Of a DNA stretch of 64,000 nt, positions 45,162-51,822 are shown one piece after another. The stretch's first letter is position 1. The number at the start of each line of letters is the position of its first letter. Both the position numbers and the translations under genes were made by a program. Under the pieces are notes generated by a model, which saw only the letters and a list, made by a program, of their open reading frames with translations, was not told the DNA's origin and made no database searches. The stretch covers positions 558,001-622,000 of the forward strand of contig NZ_CP095491.1 in assembly GCF_023028105.1 (NCBI RefSeq). The letters run 5' to 3'. The stretch comes from Halosolutus gelatinilyticus. Lineage in GTDB: Archaea; Halobacteriota; Halobacteria; Halobacteriales; Natrialbaceae.

Positions 45162-46121
45162 ATGGACTGCAACCGGTGTGACGGGAAGGCGGTGATGCAC
45201 GCCGCCTACTCCGGGGCACACCTCTGTGCCGACCACTTCCGCGAGTCGGTCGAAAAGCGGGTGCGCCGCCGGATTCGACGGGACGATCTCGTCCCACGCG
45301 ACGCGACGCCCGAGGAGCCACAGACGTGGGTGATCGGTCTCTCGGGCGGCAAGGACAGCGTCGTCCTGACGAAGATCCTCCACGAGACGTTCGCCGAGGA
45401 CCCTCGCATCGAACTGATCGGACTAACGATCCACGAAGGGATCGAGGGCTACCGCGACAGGAGTCTCGAGGCCTGCGTCGACCTCGCGGACGACCTGGGA
45501 ATCCGCCACGAGGTCGTCAGCTACGAGGAGGAGTTCGGCGTCCGGATGGACGAGGTGGTCGAAGACGATCCCGAGAACATGGCCGCCTGCGCCTACTGCG
45601 GGGTCTTCCGCCGGGACGTTCTCTCCCGGTACGCCGACGACCTCGGCGCCGATCTCCTGTTGACGGGTCACAACCTGGACGACGAGGCCCAGACGGCGCT
45701 CATGAACTTCCTCGAGGGCGACGTCTCCCAGATCGCGAAACACTTCGACGCCAGCCTCGGGCCGCTGTCCGATCGCGAGGACCAAGAAGAGTTCGTCCCC
45801 CGCGCGAAGCCGCTTCGGGACGTCCCCGAGAAGGAGGTCGCCCTCTACGCCCACATCGACGACCTCCCCGCGCACATCACCGAGTGTCCCCACTCGAGCG
45901 AGGCCTACCGCGGCGAAATCCAGCAGCTGCTGTACGGGTTGGAGGAGAACCATCCCGGAACGCGCCACTCGATCCTCGCCGGCTACGAGGAACTCGCGTC
46001 GATCGTCGCCGACGAGTACAGCGGCGAGGATGGTGCCGACCTGCAGGAGTGTGTCGAATGCGGTTCGACCACCACCCGAGAGGTCTGCCGGAAGTGCAAC
46101 TTACTCGAATCGCTCGCCTGA
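45162..46121 (+). CDS. ncsA: tRNA 2-thiolation protein (NcsA/TtuA family)
   Basis: A 319-residue PP-loop enzyme. An N-terminal zinc finger starts CNRCDGKAV. The ATP-pyrophosphatase loop is VIGLSGGKDSVVLTK, a further conserved part GHNLDDEAQTALMNF, a middle cysteine pair CAYCGVFRR, and a C-terminal zinc motif CVECGSTTTREVCRKC. In haloarchaea NcsA (with SAMP2) thiolates wobble uridine in tRNA-Lys, -Glu and -Gln. Translation begins at ATG 45162 rather than the adjoining GTG. It is followed by a strong hairpin and the convergent ftsZ2. Confidence 0.93.
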   Translation: MDCNRCDGKAVMHAAYSGAHLCADHFRESVEKRVRRRIRRDDLVPRDATPEEPQTWVIGLSGGKDSVVLTKILHETFAEDPRIELIGLTIHEGIEGYRDRSLEACVDLADDLGIRHEVVSYEEEFGVRMDEVVEDDPENMAACAYCGVFRRDVLSRYADDLGADLLLTGHNLDDEAQTALMNFLEGDVSQIAKHFDASLGPLSDREDQEEFVPRAKPLRDVPEKEVALYAHIDDLPAHITECPHSSEAYRGEIQQLLYGLEENHPGTRHSILAGYEELASIVADEYSGEDGADLQECVECGSTTTREVCRKCNLLESLA

Positions 46122-46161
46122 GGAGAGTCGGCGTCGCGCCGGTGATCAGACGATGTTGAAC

Positions 46162-46187
46162 GTAAACGGCCGATAGTGGCCGTTTAC
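46162..46187. terminator. Perfect hairpin between convergent ncsA and ftsZ2
   Basis: GTAAACGGCC and GGCCGTTTAC form a perfect ten-base stem around GATAGT. It is 41 bases past the ncsA stop and 120 bases from the ftsZ2 stop. It is probably the shared transcript end or a roadblock. Confidence 0.55.
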
Positions 46188-46307
46188 GAGGCGTTTCGGC
46201 GAACTGACGCCGTTCTCACTCTCGAAGTACGTTCTCGTGGGTGTGGTGATCGTCCGCTACACCGCGAACGCGGCGCCAATAGAAAGGTCTGGGACGTCGC
46301 AGGACGG

Positions 46308-47495
46308 CTATCGGATCACGTCGACGCCGTTGTCCTTCTCCAGTTCGCGTCGGCCGCCGTCGCTCTGGGCGCCGTACCCGGATCTGGTGTCTCGAACGTT
46401 GTTGCTCGCGTCGAAGTCCGTCTCGTTCAGCCCTTCGATGCTCGCCCGCGACTTGTCGGCCTGTTTCTGCGTGGTCGGACCGAGGACCTGCGCGCTCTGG
46501 ACGCCGGTCATGATCGCCATCACGCGGACCTTCCCCTTGTAGTTCTCCTGAATGCGGGCGCCCCAGATGACGTTCGCCGAGGCCTCGAGGCGCTCGGTGA
46601 TGTTGTCGGCGATCCCCTCGGCCTCCTTGAGGGTGAGATCCGGCCCGCCGGTGATGTGGACCAACCCGCCGGACGCGCCGCGGTAGTCGACGTCGAGCAG
46701 CGGGTGGTTCATCGCGTCCTTGACGACCTCGTCGCTCTTGTTCTTGTCCTGGGTCTCGCCGACGAGCATGACGGCGACGCCGCCCTGGTTCATGATGGTC
46801 GACATGTCCGCGTAATCCAGGTTGATCAGCGAGGGCTGAGTGATCGTCTCGGAGATTCCCTTGACGGTCTCGGCGATGATCTGGTCCATCACCGAGAACG
46901 CCTTGCCGATCGGGAGGTTCGGGACGTAATCGAGCAGCCGGTTGTTGTCGAGGACGATGATCGAGTCGGCCTGCTCGCGAAGCTTCTCCAGGCCCTCCTC
47001 GGCTTTCACCGTGCGGGCGCGCTCGACGTTGAACGGCGTCGAGACCATTCCGACGACGATCGCTCCCTGTTCCTTGGCGATCTTCGCCGTGACGGGGGCG
47101 GCACCCGTGCCGGTACCGCCGCCCATGCCCGCGGTCACGAACACGAGGTCCGCGTCGCCGAGGACCTCCTTGATCGTCCCCTGGGCCATCTCGGTCGCAC
47201 GTTCGCCCATCGACGGGTCGCCGCCCGCGCCGAGCCCGTTGGTGAGGGATTTGCCGACGAGGATCTTCGTGTCGGCCTCGATCATCTTCAGGTGCTGCTT
47301 GTCCGTGTTGATCGCGACGGTATCGGCGCCCTCGACGCCGATGTTGTACAGCCGGTTGATCGTGTTGTTTCCGGCGCCGCCACAGCCGACGATGACGATC
47401 CGCGGGTCCCCGAACTCGTCATCGTCGAACGAGGCGTCCATCTCGCGGGCTTCCTCCTCGGCGTTCTCGAGGGCGTCTTGGACGATATCCTGCAT
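46308..47495 (-). CDS. ftsZ2: Cell division protein FtsZ2
   Basis: A 395-residue tubulin-like GTPase. The nucleotide-binding motif is [16 protein letters not shown], preceded by [17 protein letters not shown], and the T7 loop is [20 protein letters not shown]. The N-terminal tail ([19 protein letters not shown]) and the acidic C-terminal tail match archaeal FtsZ2, which constricts the mid-cell ring after FtsZ1 has formed its scaffold. It is preceded two bases upstream by cdrS, with which it is co-transcribed in studied haloarchaea. Confidence 0.95.
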   Translation of the reverse strand: MQDIVQDALENAEEEAREMDASFDDDEFGDPRIVIVGCGGAGNNTINRLYNIGVEGADTVAINTDKQHLKMIEADTKILVGKSLTNGLGAGGDPSMGERATEMAQGTIKEVLGDADLVFVTAGMGGGTGTGAAPVTAKIAKEQGAIVVGMVSTPFNVERARTVKAEEGLEKLREQADSIIVLDNNRLLDYVPNLPIGKAFSVMDQIIAETVKGISETITQPSLINLDYADMSTIMNQGGVAVMLVGETQDKNKSDEVVKDAMNHPLLDVDYRGASGGLVHITGGPDLTLKEAEGIADNITERLEASANVIWGARIQENYKGKVRVMAIMTGVQSAQVLGPTTQKQADKSRASIEGLNETDFDASNNVRDTRSGYGAQSDGGRRELEKDNGVDVIR

Positions 47496-47497
47496 CG

Positions 47498-47677
47498 TTA
47501 CACCTTGGCCCAGTTGTGTTTACCGGTCTGCTCGCTGTGTCCGTCGTACTGTTCGTTGATCATCTCTCGAACGGCCGACCGGATCGCTTCGCTCCGGTTC
47601 GGGAACTCGCCCGAGTCGACCAGTTGTTCGACCTCCTCGATCTGCTGTTTCGGGATTCGCAGTGTCACACGCTCCAT
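47498..47677 (-). CDS. cdrS: Cell division regulator CdrS (ribbon-helix-helix)
   Basis: A 59-residue RHH protein: [20 protein letters not shown] and [19 protein letters not shown] give one beta-strand and two helices. CdrS is known in Halobacterium and Haloferax as the short regulator encoded just before ftsZ2 and controlling division. The ftsZ2 ATG comes two bases after its stop, and cdrL lies upstream, as known for this cluster. The longer frame to 47758 is ignored because it crosses the operator array in the leader. Confidence 0.9.
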   Translation of the reverse strand: MERVTLRIPKQQIEEVEQLVDSGEFPNRSEAIRSAVREMINEQYDGHSEQTGKHNWAKV

Positions 47678-47697
47678 GGTTGTATTCCCCGTTGGGG

Positions 47698-47869
47698 GTA
47701 AGACGGTTCGCGCGCCCCTGTCAGACGCGCCGCGTCTTACGTCGGAAACGCCCGACATCGGGCGTTTTCCGGCATCGGCCGGCCGCTGTAAGACAACCGT
47801 CTTACGCGACTAATGGAGTTACTGTCTGGCATAATAAAACTTTCGTCGGACGGACTTTCAGTGTCTTAC
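47698..47869 (-). promoter_or_regulatory. GTAAGAC operator array and hairpin upstream of cdrS-ftsZ2
   Basis: Five exact copies of GTAAGAC or its complement GTCTTAC occur at 47698-47704, 47734-47740, 47788-47794, 47799-47805 and 47863-47869. The third and fourth form a palindrome, GTAAGAC-AACC-GTCTTAC. A nearly perfect hairpin (CGGAAACGCCCGA/TCGGGCGTTTTCCG, 47743-47771) lies among them. The likely promoter box on the - strand is GTTTTATTATG (about 47835), so most copies fall in the 5' untranslated region. The RHH proteins CdrL or CdrS are the obvious binders, which is inferred. Confidence 0.6.
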
Positions 47870-47888
47870 GACTGTCGTCGGATACGAC

Positions 47889-48428
47889 TTACGGCGAGTC
47901 GAGCACGTCCGCTGCAGGGGTCCGGCGACCGCAGCCGGGGCAGAACGCCCAGTCCGATCGGAGCTCGTCACCGCACTCGCAAAACGTCCGATGAGACGCC
48001 TTCTCGCCGCAGTTTGGGCAGTAAACGTGATCGGCGTCGATCGTTTCACCACACTGCCCGCACTGGTGATCGGAGCCGATCGCGTCGTGTCGCACATCCG
48101 TCGGCGGTTGTGTGACAGTTGTATTACGACTCGTCCGCTCGCCCTCGAGCGAGATGTTCACGTTGACGTCCTGCGGCTCGCCGACGCTGGATTCTCGAAG
48201 CCGGTCCGCGAGCAGCGTGTCGACGCGCTCGCGAATCAGGCCGTCGATCGGTTCGGTGCCGTCCCCCGGCGAGGTCCGTTCCGCACGCTGGTCCGCGCTC
48301 CCGCTTTGCGACCCGCTATCGGCGAGGTGCGATCGCAGCGCTTGACGCATCACCTCGCTTTTCGACGCGTCGAGCGCCTCGAGTTGCTCGACGAGCTCGT
48401 CGTCGGCGCGGAACGTGACTTTGCTCAT
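47889..48428 (-). CDS. cdrL: Cell division regulator CdrL (ribbon-helix-helix with double zinc ribbon)
   Basis: A 179-residue protein. Residues 1-40 form an RHH domain (MSKVTFRADDELVEQLEALD, then ASKSEVMRQALRSHL). A linker of about 80 residues follows, and the C-terminus holds two zinc ribbons: CGQCGETIDADHVYCPNCG and CECGDELRSDWAFCPGCG. This is the layout of CdrL, which is known to control the cdrS-ftsZ2 operon in haloarchaea. It is on the same strand, 211 bases upstream of cdrS, and separated from it by the operator array. Confidence 0.88.
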   Translation of the reverse strand: MSKVTFRADDELVEQLEALDASKSEVMRQALRSHLADSGSQSGSADQRAERTSPGDGTEPIDGLIRERVDTLLADRLRESSVGEPQDVNVNISLEGERTSRNTTVTQPPTDVRHDAIGSDHQCGQCGETIDADHVYCPNCGEKASHRTFCECGDELRSDWAFCPGCGRRTPAADVLDSP

Positions 48429-48581
48429 GACGTTCGATTCCCTCGTATGTTACAACGTTACCTCTATCATTCATTCTTCCGTTCATCAATGTTTCGGCGA
48501 CCTGTCCCGTGGTGGCACACTATCACATTCGACGGGAATGATAACCCTTATGTCCGCACCAGGGACTACGTTGGAGTGTAA

Positions 48582-48655
48582 CCGCCCTTAGCTCAGACTG
48601 GTAGAGCAGTCGACTGTAGATCGACTTGTCCCCCGTTCAAATCGGGGAGGGCGGA
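48582..48655 (+). tRNA. tRNA-Tyr (anticodon GTA)
   Basis: A 74-base cloverleaf. The acceptor arm is CCGCCCT/AGGGCGG with A as discriminator, giving the C1-G72 pair typical of archaeal tRNA-Tyr. The D arm is in GCTCAGACTGGTAGAGC, the anticodon arm is GTCGA-CTGTAGA-TCGAC with GTA at positions 34-36, and the T arm is CCCCG-TTCAAAT-CGGGG. There is no intron and no encoded CCA. The 3' end is repeated 8.9 kb downstream next to an integrase remnant. Confidence 0.95.
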
Positions 48656-48814
48656 CTCGGATTCTCGCCGAATCGTAGTTGAACCGGGTACTGACGTTTA
48701 CAGCAGTAACAGAGCTTCTATCCGCAGGTCTATCGACCGCGAATCGGATTCCAAATCCGGTGTGGAACTTGAGTCAAGTCGGGGGTGGCCGCCTGCTGGC
48801 GGTTTTTGTAGTCG

Positions 48815-49066
48815 ATGCGCGGGGTGGTCGGCGTGACGATCGCGCTCTGGCCGTCGGCCGGCAACTCGTCGACATGCGAGCACTGCGGCACCCACGTCAG
48901 CGATCGATTCTGCCGCGTCTTTGGTGACGATCGCGATCGTGCCCACCGCTGCGGCGAGTGCGATTCCTACCGACGATTAAGCCGCGGCTCCGCTGCGGGG
49001 AAAGACGTCGCGATCCCCGGTCCGGAGACGTCACCCGGCCGTCACGGAGGTGAGGCTGATGTCTGA
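48815..49066 (+). CDS. DUF7563-like zinc-finger protein
   Basis: An 83-residue protein whose core, TCEHCGTHVSDRFCRVFGDD, then HRCGECDSYRRLSRGSAAGK, has two CxxC pairs and resembles the small haloarchaeal DUF7563 family (CxHCGxHVxxRFxRVFGD...CxEC). The cysteines would bind zinc. The N-terminal 20 residues are not typical, so the start (ATG 48815) is uncertain. A degraded relative lies beyond the att copy at 57720-58005. Confidence 0.68.
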   Translation: MRGVVGVTIALWPSAGNSSTCEHCGTHVSDRFCRVFGDDRDRAHRCGECDSYRRLSRGSAAGKDVAIPGPETSPGRHGGEADV

Positions 49067-49225
49067 GTTCGTGCCGGCGAATCAGCTGTATGACGTCGGT
49101 AGTCAGACGCCCATAGCCCATCCAGCCCAGCAGGCGACTGACGAGCACGTTCGTCGCGCTGTTGAGAACCAAGAGTGCAAGATTCGAACCAATGGGGGGG
49201 TCGCTCCTCGAGCGGTATTGAGCAA

Positions 49226-49453
49226 TTAGGACCTGTATTCGAGTTCCTTCACGCTGTTGGCGATATCGTAGAGGAGATAGACCGCAGCGAGTCCGATCCC
49301 GATTTGCATCCACGTTGTTACGGTTCCAAGGCTATTGGTGAATTCGATAGCGCCCCACAGTCCAACGAATGCGGAGACGAGAATGATTGCGGACACTACC
49401 AGGATGTTCTTCACTGGCGGGTTAGACTGCGGAGATTCCTGTCGTTCGCCCAT
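49226..49453 (-). CDS. Small two-helix membrane protein
   Basis: A 75-residue protein with two predicted membrane helices, NILVVSAIILVSAFVGLWGA and TWMQIGIGLAAVYLLYDIAN, with a short hydrophilic N-terminus and a C-terminal KELEYRS. The family is not recognised. It is transcribed opposite to the flanking element genes. A comparable small - strand membrane gene occupies the parallel place in the second element (58038-58223). Confidence 0.6.
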   Translation of the reverse strand: MGERQESPQSNPPVKNILVVSAIILVSAFVGLWGAIEFTNSLGTVTTWMQIGIGLAAVYLLYDIANSVKELEYRS

Positions 49454-49560
49454 GATGATGGCATTTCACTGAGGGGACATCGATCTATTGCTTCTATCGA
49501 ATACGAATCAGAAAACAGGAGATCACTACAGACGGTCTACGAACAGGTCGGTGATTCTCG

Positions 49561-49672
49561 ATGACTCGCCTCGTCGAATCTGACGAGTGCAAACGCTGCG
49601 GTGATCGGCTCACCGGCCTTCGCCGGCTCTGCACGTGACTGTACGCGCGACGTGCGGGAGGGACCGCTATGA
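49561..49672 (+). pseudogene. Short zinc-finger gene with a one-base frameshift
   Basis: From ATG 49561 the frame reads MTRLVESDECKRCGDRLTGL then RRLCT and stops at TGA 49636-49638. Adding one base of shift gives a third and a fourth cysteine (ARDCTRDVREGPL) and a stop (TGA 49670-49672) that overlaps the ATG of the next gene in an ATGA. The conserved CxxC and the coupling argue that the intact protein was about 37 residues, now broken at about 49630. Confidence 0.5.
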
Positions 49673-50190
49673 GTTCACGAACGTCGCCCCTCGAGAGTCC
49701 GAAAGCCAGCGGCGACGCGATCGAGGCCGCAGTCGTTCAGGACGTCACCGAACTCGAATACATCGGCGATCGGACGGCCAGCTGGCACGACGCGCGGACG
49801 TCAGCGCTCCTCGAGCCGCGGCGATCGCTGCCGTTCTATGGCATCGTTCTCGTCGAGACGGGAGTTCCAATCGAAATCAAGGGCTGCCAGATCGAGACGA
49901 GTAACGGGAGTCGATCGACGCGCGGGCGGTTCTACGTCAAACGCGCAGCCCACGAGCAGCTGGTCGACGCGGCCGGGATGTATCTGTTCGTCGTCTACCT
50001 GCCGCGACCGGGGTTGCCCCAGGTCGCCCGCGCGATCGTGCCCGCCTCGATCGTCGACGAACTCCTGGCCGGACGATGGTACGACGTAGACGGCTCGCGC
50101 TCCGAGCAAGAGGTCGCGAAACTCGCGTGGTCGCACGTGATCGATCCGGCGAACGTCGATCCGACGGTAACAGTGGGTGATCGGTTGTGA
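49669..50190 (+). CDS. Predicted PD-(D/E)XK nuclease-like protein
   Basis: A 173-residue protein I do not know by name. It shows the arrangement of PD-(D/E)XK nucleases: an early helix with a glutamate (SGDAIEAAVVQDVTELEYIG), a strand YGIVLVETGVPIEIKGCQIE that carries the E-x-K core, and a downstream strand MYLFVVYLPRPGLPQVARAI. The nuclease call rests on this pattern only. It overlaps both neighbours by four bases (ATGA and GTGA), so it belongs to one transcription unit with the zinc finger and the next two genes. Confidence 0.55.
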   Translation: MSSRTSPLESPKASGDAIEAAVVQDVTELEYIGDRTASWHDARTSALLEPRRSLPFYGIVLVETGVPIEIKGCQIETSNGSRSTRGRFYVKRAAHEQLVDAAGMYLFVVYLPRPGLPQVARAIVPASIVDELLAGRWYDVDGSRSEQEVAKLAWSHVIDPANVDPTVTVGDRL

Positions 50191-50504
50191 GTTCCGACGC
50201 CGAGCACGGTCGCGCCGATCGGTCCGACGACGTTCGCGACCTGGAGGGCGAACTCGCGAGCACGAGTGCGGGACACGTCGGCATTCCCGTCGACGCGATT
50301 TGTGTGGGTTGTGGGCGAATCCGGGTCAAGCGCGCCGATCCCGAGGAGATGGGTCAGCATCCACAGGTCGACCCGACAACGCTTGACGCGACGGGTCTCA
50401 CGTCGTTTACGCACGTCTGTCACCCGTGTGGGAGCGTGACCTGGTGGAACCCGGTGGCGGTGCTGACCGGCTTACTCGACGCTGAGCGCGATCGGGGTGA
50501 GTGA
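50187..50504 (+). CDS. Small zinc-ribbon protein
   Basis: A 105-residue protein with two CxxC pairs, AICVGCGRIRVKR and HVCHPCGSVTWWNP, about 45 residues apart, which fits a zinc ribbon. The N-terminal 30 residues are charged and disordered. It starts at GTG 50187 overlapping the TGA of the nuclease-like gene and ends overlapping the following GTG (GTGA). No known function. Confidence 0.6.
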   Translation: MSSDAEHGRADRSDDVRDLEGELASTSAGHVGIPVDAICVGCGRIRVKRADPEEMGQHPQVDPTTLDATGLTSFTHVCHPCGSVTWWNPVAVLTGLLDAERDRGE

Positions 50505-51052
50505 GGGTGCCGCAGGTCGCGACGACGCCTCACGAGATCGAGGGACGCTGGAAGCGGCCCGACTGGGGTCGTGGTCCGTACGACGCGCTCTCGTCGGTCA
50601 TGCTCGGCCCGCCATTCGAGGGATACCTGGAGTTGGACGTCGAGGTCAACAGCGAGCCATGGCACCTAAAAGTGACATACAGCAAATCGGGGATCGCCCC
50701 GCGCCTGTCGGACGGAATTAACGTCGAGTGGCTGTACGAGTGGGACATCGTGGGCCGTGGGCGCGGCGAGCGGAAAGCGTCGTACAACATCTCGCCGCGA
50801 TTCCCGAATATGCGCCACTGGGAGAGCGGTGAGCCGCTTCGACTCCCGTGGGAAAACCAGGTCGGCGAGATCGACGGTGTCGACGTCGAATACCGCACCA
50901 GTAACATCGAACCAGAACGCGGGCTCGAGTTGCTGCCGGAGTTCTTCGCGGCGATTTTCGACGAAGCAGGCGAGCGCGTTCATCCTGAGTACTTCCGGAC
51001 CGACCCACATCCGGCGAGCACGATGTGGGCGTACGAGCGGTCGTCCGAATGA
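50501..51052 (+). CDS. Hypothetical protein of the element
   Basis: A 183-residue soluble protein (PQVATTPHEIEGRWKRPDWG at the start, HPASTMWAYERSSE at the end). The central part has alternating beta-strand-like segments such as GYLELDVEVNSEPWHLKVTY and GERKASYNISPRFPN. I do not recognise a family. Translation would start at GTG 50501 overlapping the previous stop, and its own stop overlaps the following ATG. Confidence 0.6.
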   Translation: MRVPQVATTPHEIEGRWKRPDWGRGPYDALSSVMLGPPFEGYLELDVEVNSEPWHLKVTYSKSGIAPRLSDGINVEWLYEWDIVGRGRGERKASYNISPRFPNMRHWESGEPLRLPWENQVGEIDGVDVEYRTSNIEPERGLELLPEFFAAIFDEAGERVHPEYFRTDPHPASTMWAYERSSE

Positions 51053-51606
51053 CGCGCGAATGGGCGCGCAAGCTCTCGTCGGCCGGTGTGCTCCAGAAGG
51101 TGGCACTGCACCTCTCGGACGTGGAGGGAGTCAAAGCCGAGTTGCACATCAACAACAGGGAGGTGATGAACCACCAGAACCGGCTGTTCCTCGATCCCAC
51201 GTCGGTGTAGGAACTCCTACCGGGTCACACCTACGGCCGGAAATTCGAGATCTACCAGCTGAAAGATCCCGACGCGGTCTCGAAAGACTACCCCTCGTCC
51301 CATCCGAAGGTCGAGGTGCTGGTGAACAAGAAGATGAACGACGGCCAGGCGCGGGCGTGGGCCGATCGCCATGAAGTGACGAAGGAGATCGAGGAGACGT
51401 TGCTGAACGCGCTGCACTGGGAGCGCGCAGCGCGAAACGCCCCTTGGCGGGTGTCGCCAAGGCGACAGCGCCAAAAAACTACAGCGCCCCATCCGCTTCT
51501 GGATGCAGAACTCCAGTTGAAGCATATGAAAATAGGGGTCCCCTTATTCTGCAAAGATAGTCGAAAGCAGTATTACGTACAGTCTCTGTCAGTATTGGTA
51601 CCCTGA
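51049..51606 (+). pseudogene. Hypothetical protein gene with an in-frame amber codon
   Basis: The frame begins at ATG 51049, four bases inside the preceding gene's end, and reads MTREWARKLSSAGVLQKVAL through NHQNRLFLDPTSV to TAG at 51208-51210. The same frame then continues without a gap: ELLPGHTYGRKFEIYQLKDP, KVEVLVNKKMNDGQARAWAD, to TAA at 51604. Composition is equally protein-like on both sides. The stop is the only lesion, so it is a recent nonsense mutation or a readthrough site. The last 45 residues are less typical and may mark a junction. Confidence 0.62.
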
Positions 51607-51822
51607 GCACAGAGCGTAGTCACTTTCCGCGTTTCTATTCACAGTTTTGAAGGAGCCGTGAGATAGAGTCACACTCCTAAGCCAGCATTTATGGGCCTGA
51701 GGGTTTTAACGAAGTTAGATCAATTGCGGATTTCAAAGAGGAACGACGGATCCATCCCACAACTACCAACCTTTGAAAGCCGCTTATGGCCGTCAATCCG
51801 CCGATCATCCCAAACAGAAAAT

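Noticed and set aside
46176-47813. 545-codon frame on the + strand opposite ftsZ2
   Set aside because: Antisense shadow of ftsZ2 and cdrS, whose GTPase and RHH motifs are clear on the other strand.
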